Source: Streptomyces roseifaciens
GTDB lineage: Bacteria; Actinomycetota; Actinomycetes; Streptomycetales; Streptomycetaceae
Direction: 5' to 3'
Assembly (NCBI RefSeq): GCF_001445655.1
Contig: NZ_LNBE01000003.1
Span: 1,284,530-1,348,529 of the forward strand
DNA length: 64,000 nucleotides
Of this stretch, positions 49,784-58,055 are shown piece by piece. The first letter of the stretch is position 1. Every line of letters begins with the position of its first letter. The position numbers were made by a program, and so were the translations under genes. The notes under the pieces are model-generated. The model was given only the letters and a program-made list of their open reading frames with translations. It did no database searches and had not been told where the DNA came from.

Positions 49784-49803
49784 AGGGCGGTCGTGACCGC
49801 CCT
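49784..49803. terminator. bidirectional terminator
   Basis: AGGGCGGTC and GACCGCCCT (49784-49792 and 49795-49803) form an almost continuous palindrome between the convergent TetR and peptidase genes. Confidence 0.6.
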
Positions 49804-49817
49804 GGTCAGCCGTTCCG

Positions 49818-51407
49818 TCAGCCGTTCGTCTTGAGGCACGTCCGGTCGCCCGCCGGGAGCTCGCCCGTGGCCAGGTAGGCGTTGACCTGCCGGTCCACGC
49901 AGGCGTTGCCGTACTCGAGGTAGACCCCGTGCTGGTTGGCGCCCTTGAGCGTGATGAGCTTGGAGCCGGGCAGCATGCCGTGGAGCGCGCGCCCGCCCTC
50001 GTAGTCGGTACGCGTGTCGCCGGTGGCGGCCACGATCAGCGCCGGGGCGTCGTGCTGCACCCGTGTGGGCTCCTCGCGCGGGCGGTCCCAGAAGGCGCAC
50101 GGGCCGATGTTGTTCGTGAGCGGGCCGAACAGCGGGTGGGCGGCGCGGCTGCGCTCGATGTCGCGCCAGTAGGTCTCGGGGTCGCGCGGGGCGGCCCCGT
50201 CCCCGCAGAGGATGGCCGTCTGCGCGCTGCCGTACTGCGAATTCTTGTCGGTCAGCATCTCCTGCAGCGTCTTCTTGAGCTCGGGGGAGAGCGGCGCGGA
50301 CTGGTTGTCCGCCGCCTTGGCCAGGGTGGACACCAGGTCGCCGAGCTCCGCTCGTGCGCTGTCGCTGTCCGACGAGAGCCCGCCGAAGAGCAGGGTCGGC
50401 ACCTGGGTGTCGTCGAGCGGGAAGGAGTCGGGGGCCGTGCCGAGGGTCAGCCCGCGCGCGGACGCCTTGACGATGCGGTCGACGGTGGAGAGCACCTGGG
50501 CGCGGGTGCGGCCGAGGCCGTAGGCGTCGTGCTTCTTCGCCGCCCAGGTCGCCCAGTCGGCGAGCGCCTGCTCGTTCTCCTTCTCGACGCCCCGCAGCAG
50601 CCGCGGGTTGTAGCGGCGCGGGTCGATCGCCCCGTCGAGGACCATCCGGTCGTAGCGGCCGGGGAACAGCTGGGTGTAGACGGTGCCCAGGTAGGTGCCG
50701 TACGAGTAGCCCAGGTAGGAGATCTTGCGTTCGCCGAGCGCGCCCCTGATGACGTCCATGTCGCGGGCCGTGTTGCGGGTGTTGATGTGCGGGAGCATGG
50801 AGGCGTTCGTGGCGCGGCACTTCGCGGCCAGGTCCTTGTGCAGGGCGACCTGCCGGTCGAAGCCTTCCCGGCCGAGGCCGGCCGAGTAGATGGAGTGGCC
50901 CACGGGCCAGTGGCAGTCGAGCGGGGTGCTGCGGCCGACGGCGCGCGGATCCATGCCGATGATGTCGTAGCGCGCACCGACGTCCTTCATGGCCTTGCGC
51001 ATGTCCGGCGGGTCGCCGAGGGCGGGGCCGCCGGGACCGCCGAAGTTGATCAGCAGGGGGCCCACGCGGTGGCGGGTGTCGGTGGCCTTGAGCCGGGATA
51101 TCGCGACGGTGATCGTACGGCCGCGGGGGTCGGCGTAGTCGAGCGGCACGGTCACGTCCGCGCACTGTGCCCCGGCCTTGTCCAGGTCACGGCCGGTGGT
51201 GTCGTCGGGGCCCTTGATGCAGCTGCGCCAGTCGAGACGCTGCTGGTAGTAGCGGTCGAGACCGGCCTCGGGCGGTGCCGCGGAGGGCTGCGCCACGGGG
51301 GCCGTGCGCGCGGAGGCGAAGGCCGCCGGGGCCGCGGTGAGGCAGGCGGTGAGGGCGAGGCCCGCGGCCGAGGCGCGGCGCGCGGCGACGGGGCTGAGAA
51401 GGGTCAC
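49818..51407 (-). CDS. secreted tripeptidyl-aminopeptidase-like alpha/beta hydrolase
   Basis: A 529-residue protein with a signal peptide (ARRASAAGLALTACLTAAPAAFASA). The catalytic domain has LLINFGGPGGPALGDPP (oxyanion), ISYLGYSYGTYLGTVYTQLFP (nucleophile Ser), VAATGDTRTDYEGG (Asp) and LITLKGANQHGVYLEYGNACVDRQV (His). This is the S33-type tripeptidyl aminopeptidase family of Streptomyces, which removes short peptides outside the cell. It begins with GTG overlapping the stop of the upstream serine hydrolase gene (GTGA), with AAGGAGA before it. Confidence 0.88.
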   Translation of the reverse strand: MTLLSPVAARRASAAGLALTACLTAAPAAFASARTAPVAQPSAAPPEAGLDRYYQQRLDWRSCIKGPDDTTGRDLDKAGAQCADVTVPLDYADPRGRTITVAISRLKATDTRHRVGPLLINFGGPGGPALGDPPDMRKAMKDVGARYDIIGMDPRAVGRSTPLDCHWPVGHSIYSAGLGREGFDRQVALHKDLAAKCRATNASMLPHINTRNTARDMDVIRGALGERKISYLGYSYGTYLGTVYTQLFPGRYDRMVLDGAIDPRRYNPRLLRGVEKENEQALADWATWAAKKHDAYGLGRTRAQVLSTVDRIVKASARGLTLGTAPDSFPLDDTQVPTLLFGGLSSDSDSARAELGDLVSTLAKAADNQSAPLSPELKKTLQEMLTDKNSQYGSAQTAILCGDGAAPRDPETYWRDIERSRAAHPLFGPLTNNIGPCAFWDRPREEPTRVQHDAPALIVAATGDTRTDYEGGRALHGMLPGSKLITLKGANQHGVYLEYGNACVDRQVNAYLATGELPAGDRTCLKTNG

Positions 51408-52777
51408 GGGGTCTCCTTGATGTGGCTCGTGGGACCTGTGGTGTTGACGGAGCTTGTGGTGTGGGCAGAGCCCGAGGGGCTGACGGAACCTGTGGTGCCG
51501 GCATAGCGCGAAGAGCTGACGGAACCCGAGGGATTGCTGCGGTCGGCGCAGAACGCGGTGTTCACGACGGCACGGAAGTCCTCCTCCGCCCGGTCGGTAC
51601 CGGGCACCTGGTTGAGAACGAGGGCCACGCTCCGGCCGCCGGGCCCGACCGCGCCCAGCGCCCGGTGGCCGCCGGGCACCGTTCCGCCGTGCCCCCACCA
51701 CCAGCCGCCGCACTCCAGGGGCGAGGCGATCAGGCCCAGCCCGTAGCGGGCGCCGGGCCAGAGCCGGTCGGGGTCGGCGGGCACGGTGCGCTTCATCTCG
51801 TCGAGCCACCGCGCGGGCAGCAGCTTGCCGCCGAACAGCGCACCGTAGAACCGGTTGACGTCGGAGGGCGTGGAGATCAGCGCGCCGCCCGCGCCGCCGA
51901 AGGTCACGTTCCACTCGGTACCGTCGATCCGGGGCGACGGCGTGCCGTCCGGTGCGCCGGGGCCGGTGAAGTAACTGCGCGAATGCGGGCCGCGGATGCG
52001 CGTCTCGTCGCCCGGCCAGTACGTGTCGCGCAGGCCGAGCGGTTCGAGGATCCGGCGGGTCACCTCCGCCTCCACGCCGCGTCCGGTGACCTTCTCGACG
52101 ATGAGCCCGGCGATGAGGGTGTTGGTGGTCGAGTAGTGCCACTTCTTGTCCGGGCGGGGCAGCTCGAGCGCGGTGGCGATCAGTTCGCGGGGTTCGAAGT
52201 GACGGTAACGCCACTGCTCCACGGGCCTGTCCACGATGGCTTCCGAGTGGTCGGGAAGTCCGCTGGTGTGCTGGAGCAGCCGGCGCACGGTGATCCTGCG
52301 GCCGTCGTGGCCGTTGCCCCGGATCAGCCCCGGCAGGTAGCGCTCGACCGGGGCGTCCAGCCCGATCCGGCCCTCGGCGGCGAGCTGCACGACGACCGTG
52401 GCGGTGAAGGTCTTGCTGATGCTGCCGATCCGCAGCCGGTCCTGCGCGTTCATCGGCCGACCGGAGCCGAGGTCGGCCACGCCGCGGGCGACGTTCCACT
52501 TGCCGCACCGGCCGTCGTCCACTTCGACGGCCGCGCCCGGAATGCCGTGGCGGTGCGTGAGGGTGTCCAGGGAGGCGGCCACCGCGCTGCGTGCGGTGTC
52601 GCATCCGGGGGAGGGAGCGGGGCGGGGCACGGTCCCCGCCGCGGCGGCCGAGGGGGTGGCGAGGCCCGTCAGAGCGATCGCCGCCACGGCGAACGATGCA
52701 GCACGACGGCTGCGCAAGCGGCCTCGTAAGCGACTTCCTACGGTGGTGTTGCTCTCGCTGTGCCGTACGCGTGTCAT
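51404..52777 (-). CDS. secreted serine hydrolase (class C beta-lactamase-like)
   Basis: A 457-residue protein with a signal peptide (RRAASFAVAAIALTGLATPSAAAAG). The three family motifs are present: SxxK in RIGSISKTFTATVV, YxN in WHYSTTNTLIAGL and HxG in WWGHGGTVPGGH. Such proteins include DD-peptidases and esterases as well as beta-lactamases. The last 45 residues are Ser/Thr/Gly rich (SGSVSSSRYAGTTGSVSPSG), matching short DNA repeats at about 51420-51540. It lies between a carboxylesterase and a peptidase gene in one leftward operon. Confidence 0.85.
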   Translation of the reverse strand: MTRVRHSESNTTVGSRLRGRLRSRRAASFAVAAIALTGLATPSAAAAGTVPRPAPSPGCDTARSAVAASLDTLTHRHGIPGAAVEVDDGRCGKWNVARGVADLGSGRPMNAQDRLRIGSISKTFTATVVVQLAAEGRIGLDAPVERYLPGLIRGNGHDGRRITVRRLLQHTSGLPDHSEAIVDRPVEQWRYRHFEPRELIATALELPRPDKKWHYSTTNTLIAGLIVEKVTGRGVEAEVTRRILEPLGLRDTYWPGDETRIRGPHSRSYFTGPGAPDGTPSPRIDGTEWNVTFGGAGGALISTPSDVNRFYGALFGGKLLPARWLDEMKRTVPADPDRLWPGARYGLGLIASPLECGGWWWGHGGTVPGGHRALGAVGPGGRSVALVLNQVPGTDRAEEDFRAVVNTAFCADRSNPSGSVSSSRYAGTTGSVSPSGSAHTTSSVNTTGPTSHIKETP

Positions 52778-52810
52778 ACACCAAGACGCTAGTGAGGCGC
52801 CCGCCCGGGA

Positions 52811-54361
52811 TCACTCCGGCTGGCCCCCGTATTCCGTCGGGGGTCTGCTCCACCACGGGCTTCCGGCGGGCTGGGCGAGGTCGAAGGGGGCCGGGGCACG
52901 GCCCTCCCAGATCCGGCGGGAGGCCTCTTCCGGATAGGGCACGGTCTTCGATTCGGCGTCCAGGACGCGCGTCAGCCGCTGACCAGGGAGGTAGGCGGGC
53001 CATCCTGCGTCTCCGGTGGTGACGAAGCGGACCCACGCCTGCTGGAGTTCGCGCGATACCGCGACGGCTCCGGGGGTGGACCCGTCGCCGAGGAGTCCCC
53101 TGCCGGCGGGGCTGTCCGGCGTGCCGAACGCCAAGGGGACGTCGAGGCTGTGGCAGGCGCCCAGGGCCCCGCCGAAGGCAGGGGAGGACAGTTGCAGCTC
53201 GAACAGGAAGGAGGTGCCGCCGGCCGCCGCGTTCGCCTCGGCCAGCTGCAGCGAGGGCATCCGGAACAGGGCGTCGGAGTAGACCGATTCCAGCAGCTCC
53301 TGCGCGGTGGCCCGGGGGAGGGCGGCCCGGTAGGCGTCCGCGCCGTCCGGTGCCGGGGCGAACAGGTCCAGGGCCGTACGGGCGTCCTCGTCGGTGAAGG
53401 TGCCGTGCCGCCCGCTCATGATGCTGAACAGCCGGAACTCGTCGCGGGTATGGCCTACGAGGAGCTCGGTCGCGCTCGCGCGGCCGCCGGTGAGGGCGGG
53501 CCAGGGCGTTTCGGGAAGGACTTCTCCGTCGACGACGGGGCCCATGGCGACCCCCGTCCGGGCGAGCCGTCCCCAGCGCGCGCGGAGGCCGGGCAGGCCG
53601 GCGCTGAGGGAGGTGAGTTCGTCGGCGAGGAGCCCGGGTTCGATTTCGGCGAGGGCGGCGGCGGTGGGCGCCGTGCCGAGCCGGTCCGCGAGCGCTGCAG
53701 CGACCTCTCCGGCCAGGGCGCGGGTGCAGTAGTTGCCCGGCACCGAGTGGGCGACGGCCCGAAGGAACAGGCCGCGGGCCGGCTTCATCGTCAGCAGGGC
53801 GGCGACCGACCCCGCCCCGGCGGACTGCCCGGCGACGGTGACACGGCCGGGGTCCCCGCCGAAGGACGCGATGTTCCGCTGCACCCACTGCAACGCCGCT
53901 ATCTGGTCGAGGAATCCGCGGTTGGGCGGGGCGCCCTCGAGGAGGGCGAAACCCTCGGCACCGATCCGGTAGTTGATGCTCACCACGACGAGCCCCGCCC
54001 CGGTCAGCGCCGCCGGGTCGTACAGCGGGTCACTGGAAGCCCCCGCGACATAGGCACCTCCGTGGATCCACACCAGCACCGGCAGACCCGCCGCGCCCGG
54101 ATCCGGAGTGCTGACGTTGAGCGTCAGCCAGTCCGTGCCTCCCCCCGGGTTCGCACGCACAGGGCCGGACTGCGGTGCCGCGGGCCCGAACTCCGCGGCC
54201 TGCCTGGTCCCTTCCCAGGGCAGGGGAGGGGCGGGCGCGGCGAACCGGAGCGCTCCCACCGGCGGCCGGGCGTAGGGGACGCCGCGGAACACTGCGTGTC
54301 CCTGCCGCCAACGGCCCTCCAGCAGACCATCGGTGGTGCGCACGCTGGGCTGTTCGGGCAT
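52811..54361 (-). CDS. type B carboxylesterase
   Basis: A 516-residue carboxylesterase/para-nitrobenzyl-esterase family enzyme. The oxyanion stretch is LPVLVWIHGGAYVAGASS, the nucleophile elbow is VTVAGQSAGAGSV, and FGGDPGRVTV precedes it. GALGACHSLDVPLAFG carries the catalytic His. The opening VRTTDGLLEGRWRQGHAVFRGVPYARPPVG is the family start. No signal peptide is seen, so it is cytosolic. GGAGGAAGGAAG precedes the ATG. It is the first gene of the three-hydrolase operon. Confidence 0.92.
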   Translation of the reverse strand: MPEQPSVRTTDGLLEGRWRQGHAVFRGVPYARPPVGALRFAAPAPPLPWEGTRQAAEFGPAAPQSGPVRANPGGGTDWLTLNVSTPDPGAAGLPVLVWIHGGAYVAGASSDPLYDPAALTGAGLVVVSINYRIGAEGFALLEGAPPNRGFLDQIAALQWVQRNIASFGGDPGRVTVAGQSAGAGSVAALLTMKPARGLFLRAVAHSVPGNYCTRALAGEVAAALADRLGTAPTAAALAEIEPGLLADELTSLSAGLPGLRARWGRLARTGVAMGPVVDGEVLPETPWPALTGGRASATELLVGHTRDEFRLFSIMSGRHGTFTDEDARTALDLFAPAPDGADAYRAALPRATAQELLESVYSDALFRMPSLQLAEANAAAGGTSFLFELQLSSPAFGGALGACHSLDVPLAFGTPDSPAGRGLLGDGSTPGAVAVSRELQQAWVRFVTTGDAGWPAYLPGQRLTRVLDAESKTVPYPEEASRRIWEGRAPAPFDLAQPAGSPWWSRPPTEYGGQPE

Positions 54362-54874
54362 GTCGCTTCCTTCCTCCGCGAGGGCCTCCCGGCGTTATCG
54401 GCCAAAGGCTGTACACGGGAAACGAGTAGGGCGGGACAGGCCGGCACGGCCTTGGGTCCGGTCAGGCTCCGGTGGGCTCCGGTGGGCTCCTGAGCCTGTA
54501 GGGCCTGCGCCACCGCCTTCTGCATTCCGCCGGTCGTCCGGGGAGCCGACGGCGCCAAGCGGCCGACCACGCGCCTCAGCCGTTCCACGTCGGCGAGCCG
54601 GTGCACGTCGCCCGCGGCGACGGTCTGCCCCAGCGGATCACATGCTCCGCAAACCGGGCCTGAAGGGGCGGTCGCCGGACCCGTGGTTACGGATTCGGCC
54701 GCGGGTGTGGGTGCTGTGCACGTGCGTCTCCTCTCCGGCCGGGGCCACCGGGCGCGGTTCCCGGACTGCATGCTCGCTCGGAGCCGCGCCGCACGTCTAC
54801 GGGCCCGATCCGGCCTGTGAACCCGGCCTGCGACCCCGGTGCGACCCCGGCCTGCGACCCCGGCCGGGCGGCCG
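54362..54874. other. 513 bp gap with a possible decayed or small gene on the minus strand
   Basis: No certain gene. On the minus strand, about 54480-54660 reads CGACDPLGQTVAAGDVHRLADVERLRRVVGRLAPSAP in a stretch with strongly G/C third positions, but it has no good start with a ribosome binding site and runs on open into the esterase start. It may be a remnant or part of a small Cys-containing protein. The right part (54820-54865) has short direct repeats of GACCCCGGCCTGC. Confidence 0.25.
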
Positions 54875-56743
54875 TCAGGGCCACGGGTAGCCGAGCGCCT
54901 CGGCGGACTCGCGGCTGCCGCCCCTGACCTCCGCGTAGCCCTTCGGGTCCTCCGTCGAGAGACGGTGCAGCGCCGCGGCGGCCTGCTCCTCCGGCGGTGT
55001 GCCGTCGTCCTGGAGGTCCCAGATGAACTGCAGGTAATGGCCGTCCTTGTCCTGGCGCCCGGCGGCGGTCCCCGGCCGGAACGTGAAGGACACGGCGATC
55101 GTGTCGGGCTCGCCGAAGTCGGTGCCGGCCCAGTCCAGGCGGGCGTCCCACCGGGCGAGGATGCCGGGCCGGTCACGTAGTCCTGCAGCAATGAGCCGCG
55201 CGGCGTTCCGGGCCGGCCAGGCCCAGGAGCGGTCGGTCTCCGCACGCGCGATCTCGGCGTCGTAGGCGGCGGCGTCGAAGCGGTACTCGGGGAGCTCGGG
55301 TGCGGGCTGCCGGGTCGGCAGGGTGTGCGGGCGGCGCCAGTCGCGCCACACCACCTGGTCCCCGTCGCGGCAGATGGTGACGTGGAGCGCGCCGCAGCAG
55401 CCCTCGGTGCAGTACGCCTCGGCGAGCTGCACTTCCCGGGGTTCGGCCGCGGCCCGTAGGCGGCCGGTGTCGAGCAGGTACTCGGGGGAGTGGGCGGGGC
55501 CCCGGCCGAAGGCCTCGGGCACCAGGGGGCGGCCGTCGATCAGGAGCCGCGTCTCGACGGATTCCGGGACCGCCGGGTCGCGTACGACGACTTCGACGCG
55601 GAGCCGGCCCGGAGCCGCCGGGCGGGTGAAGGGCTGCCGTGCGGCGCGGCGCATCCAGTGGAGCCGGCGGCGCTCGCCGGGGTCGGTGGGTTCGCCGGCC
55701 GGTACGGCGGTCCAGGCAGGTGAAGTCAGTACGGACTCCAGAGTCTCCAGGAGCGCTTCGCGCTGTCCGGTCCGCCAGTCGAGGAGAACGCTCGGCCCGC
55801 TGTGCAGATCGAGGGCGACGGAGAGCAGGATCGCGTAGTGGTCGAGGCCGGGAGGCAGCCGGGAGGCGCGGGTGACGAAGGCCTCGTACGCGGCGACGGC
55901 CCGGTCGTAGGCGAGGACCTCGTACTGGTAGTCGTCCGCCCGCGCCATCCTGACCAGGAGGCGTCCTGCCTGGGCCAGGGTGGGGGCGTCGACGGGATCG
56001 TCGCCGATGATGTCGTCGAGCATGACGGCCTCCGCGATTCTGCGGGCGGTTTCGGACCCCACGGCACGGGGGTCGAGGGGGACGGTCAGCAGCCCGTCGC
56101 GGGCCGCCCGGTCGTCGCGGGCGAGCAGGGCGTCGACCAGGTGGCGCAGCTCCCGGCCCTCGGTGTAACGGCTCAGCCACACGAGGGCGCCGGTCGGGCA
56201 GTCGATGGCGGTGAGGGCCGCGACGACCGGGCGGGTGAACGTCCGGAAAAGGCCGAGGACCGTGAGGCAGGGGATGTCCTCCGGCTCGCCGAGGCGCGCC
56301 AGGAGGCCGAGACCGACGCTCACGGCCGGTGCGCTCGTGCCCGTACGGACCAGGCGGCGGCCGAGGGCGCGGGCTGCCGCTTCGTCCTTCAGGGGCAGCT
56401 CGGCGAGGGCGTCCCGGAGGGGGGAGACCCGTGTGCCGAGTGCGCGGAGGCGACGGTGCACTTCGTCGGCGGCCCGGAGGGTGTCGGGGTCGCTCAGCAG
56501 CGGGGCGATGGCGTCCGTTGCGGCGGCTCGGGCTTCAGCCCAGCCGAGGTTGCCGGGCTGCGGGGTCGCAGCCGGTGCTGCCGAGGGCGAAGCCGGGGCC
56601 GTATCCGGGGCCGTATCCGGGTCCGGCAGGCGGTAGCCGCGCCGGGGAGGGCGGTCGTCGGGCTCTGCGTCCCGCAGGCGCAGGGCGTAGGCGTACAGGG
56701 AGGTCCGAGGGGTGAGCGCGGCGCGCTCTTCCTGCGGGCTCAC
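54875..56743 (-). CDS. large hypothetical protein, 622 aa
   Basis: I do not recognise this protein. It has Ala/Pro-rich residues near 45-65, then a helical region (WAEARAAATDAIAPLLSDPDTLRAADEVHRRLRAL, VGLGLLARLGEPEDIPCLTVLGLF) that could be HEAT-like repeats, then a beta-rich C-terminus with LAEAYCTEGCCGALHVTICRDGDQVVWRDW. No signal peptide or membrane helix. It starts at a GTG overlapping the stop of a 11-residue frame (56740-56775), which may be its true, frameshifted N-terminus. It is divergent from the macro-domain gene. Confidence 0.7.
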   Translation of the reverse strand: MSPQEERAALTPRTSLYAYALRLRDAEPDDRPPRRGYRLPDPDTAPDTAPASPSAAPAATPQPGNLGWAEARAAATDAIAPLLSDPDTLRAADEVHRRLRALGTRVSPLRDALAELPLKDEAAARALGRRLVRTGTSAPAVSVGLGLLARLGEPEDIPCLTVLGLFRTFTRPVVAALTAIDCPTGALVWLSRYTEGRELRHLVDALLARDDRAARDGLLTVPLDPRAVGSETARRIAEAVMLDDIIGDDPVDAPTLAQAGRLLVRMARADDYQYEVLAYDRAVAAYEAFVTRASRLPPGLDHYAILLSVALDLHSGPSVLLDWRTGQREALLETLESVLTSPAWTAVPAGEPTDPGERRRLHWMRRAARQPFTRPAAPGRLRVEVVVRDPAVPESVETRLLIDGRPLVPEAFGRGPAHSPEYLLDTGRLRAAAEPREVQLAEAYCTEGCCGALHVTICRDGDQVVWRDWRRPHTLPTRQPAPELPEYRFDAAAYDAEIARAETDRSWAWPARNAARLIAAGLRDRPGILARWDARLDWAGTDFGEPDTIAVSFTFRPGTAAGRQDKDGHYLQFIWDLQDDGTPPEEQAAAALHRLSTEDPKGYAEVRGGSRESAEALGYPWP

Positions 56744-56775
56744 CAGGCGGGGTGGGACTCGATTCCGTAGGTCAT
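56740..56775 (-). CDS. 11-residue frame before the 622-aa gene (leader or frameshifted N-terminus)
   Basis: ATG at 56775 begins MTYGIESHPAW and stops in TGGTGA, where the GTG start of the large hypothetical gene overlaps. AGGA lies 10 bp upstream of the ATG. If one G had been lost from TGGGTGA, the peptide would continue directly into VSPQEERAALTPR, giving a natural-looking N-terminus. It is therefore either a translationally coupled leader or the result of a one-base deletion or sequencing error. Confidence 0.4.
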   Translation of the reverse strand: MTYGIESHPAW

Positions 56776-56909
56776 GCGGAGGATCCTGCCAGGCCCGCAG
56801 GGCCTCCTGCCAGGGATTTTCCCGGGACCGGTGACGGCCTCGTGCGCTTCGGCTCTGCGCGACGCGCCGCCGCGGCCGATTGTCAGTCCCCGGTCATAAG
56901 GTGCGCGAC

Positions 56910-57404
56910 ATGGCTTCAGAGATCGTCTACGAGCACGGGGACGCGACGGCCCCCAGGGGCTCCGGCCCGCGCATCATCGCTCACGTCTGCAATGACTCCG
57001 GCGGGTGGGGGAAGGGCTTCGTCCTGGCCCTCTCCCGGCGGTGGAGCGCTCCCGAGGCCGCCTTCCGCCGGTGGTACAGGGACCGGCAGCGCAACGACTT
57101 CGGCCTCGGGGCCGTGCAGTACGTCGAGGTCGAGCCGGGTCTGTGGGTGGCCAACATGGTGGGTCAGCACGGCATATGTACCGCCGCGGAGCGCGCGGCC
57201 GGCGTCGGCGTCCCGGTGCGCTACGAAGCGATCGACACCGCCCTGGCCTCCCTGGGGGACAAAGCCCTCGCCCTCGGGGCCTCGGTGCACATGCCCCGGA
57301 TCGGCTGCGGCCTGGCCGGTGGCCGGTGGGACACCGTGGAGCCGCTCGTCACGCGCAGGCTGACCGGCCGCGGGGTGCCGGTCACCGTCTACGACCCGGC
57401 CTGA
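56910..57404 (+). CDS. macro-domain protein (ADP-ribose binding/phosphatase-like)
   Basis: A 164-residue stand-alone macro domain: IIAHVCNDSGGWGKGFVLALSRRW is the ADP-ribose loop region, then LGAVQYVEVEPGLWVANMVGQHG and VHMPRIGCGLAGGRWDTVEPLV. Members bind ADP-ribose or hydrolyse ADP-ribose-1''-phosphate, and act in tRNA-splicing by-product or NAD metabolism. AAGGTG is 6 bp before the ATG at 56910. Its end overlaps the convergent Cys-rich gene by 16 bp. Confidence 0.88.
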   Translation: MASEIVYEHGDATAPRGSGPRIIAHVCNDSGGWGKGFVLALSRRWSAPEAAFRRWYRDRQRNDFGLGAVQYVEVEPGLWVANMVGQHGICTAAERAAGVGVPVRYEAIDTALASLGDKALALGASVHMPRIGCGLAGGRWDTVEPLVTRRLTGRGVPVTVYDPA

Positions 57405-57727
57405 CCGTCCGCATCCCCGGGCTCCCCGGGCTCCCCGGCGCCCTCCGCATCGCCGCACAGGACGTTGGCCGTGCGCACGGTCTGCCAGCAGGGGGAGCAG
57501 AGATCCAGCCAACGCGGCCCGTGCGTGTCGGAGTTGACGACAGCGGCGCACCGGGCGGGCTGCCCGCAGCCGAGGCACAGGTGCCGTCCCTCGCGCACGC
57601 GGAGGTGGAGGTCCGACTCGTCCGGGTCGGCGGGCGCGCTCGCGAGCAGCGTGGGCTCGGCGGCGATGAGGTGGAGCAGCCCTGTGGCGGTCGCGGCGTT
57701 CACCCGGCGACCGTACGGCACGCACAC
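57389..57727 (-). CDS. small Cys-rich (zinc-binding type) hypothetical protein
   Basis: A protein of about 112 residues with CLGCGQPARCA and LDLCSPCWQTV, two CxxC pairs that could form one zinc ribbon. DLHLRVREGRHLCLGCG precedes them. The tail EGAGEPGEPGDADGQ is encoded by short DNA repeats. The frame is open upstream to 57760 (TTG; extra CSLC pair), so the start is unsure; GTG at 57727 or a later GTG (VNAATATG) are alternatives. Function unknown. Confidence 0.6.
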   Translation of the reverse strand: MCVPYGRRVNAATATGLLHLIAAEPTLLASAPADPDESDLHLRVREGRHLCLGCGQPARCAAVVNSDTHGPRWLDLCSPCWQTVRTANVLCGDAEGAGEPGEPGDADGQAGS

Positions 57728-58055
57728 TTCGGGACGCCATCCTTCACATAGTGAACACAAGCCCTCCAGGGCGGCGGTGCGGCGCGTTCGCCGACTTTGA
57801 CAGGTTCACGCAGGTAAGGGGAATCGGCACCCTCGCCCGCCCCTTCGCGAGTGATTGATCTCTTGAACCTTTCGCACTCCGGAACCCTTGCTTCACCTTG
57901 AGCGACGGTAGTAGCTTCGTATTGAAATGATCTTGAACGCCGCTCGGTAGCGGCCGATACGCACGTGCGCCCGCGGCTGCGACCGCAACCGCCGGCCGCC
58001 CGCCGCCGGTGCCGCCGATCCCGCCGAGCCGAGCTCCGAAAGAGAGATTCGCTGC
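57728..58055 (+). promoter_or_regulatory. leader of the cyclitol operon
   Basis: No gene is seen in this 328 bp stretch. It is distinctly AT-richer than its flanks around 57850-57935. TTGCTT (57888-57893) and TAGCTT (57912-57917) with an 18-bp spacer could be the operon promoter. TCTTGAACC (57861) and TCTTGAACG (57931) are a near repeat 70 bp apart, and GCCGCT-cggt-AGCGGC (57939-57954) would form a small hairpin in the leader RNA. Confidence 0.35.

Noticed and set aside
51420..51540. Separate repeat element
   Set aside because: The short CTGACGGAACC-like repeats lie within the Ser/Thr/Gly-rich C-terminus of the serine hydrolase and are explained by its coding sequence.
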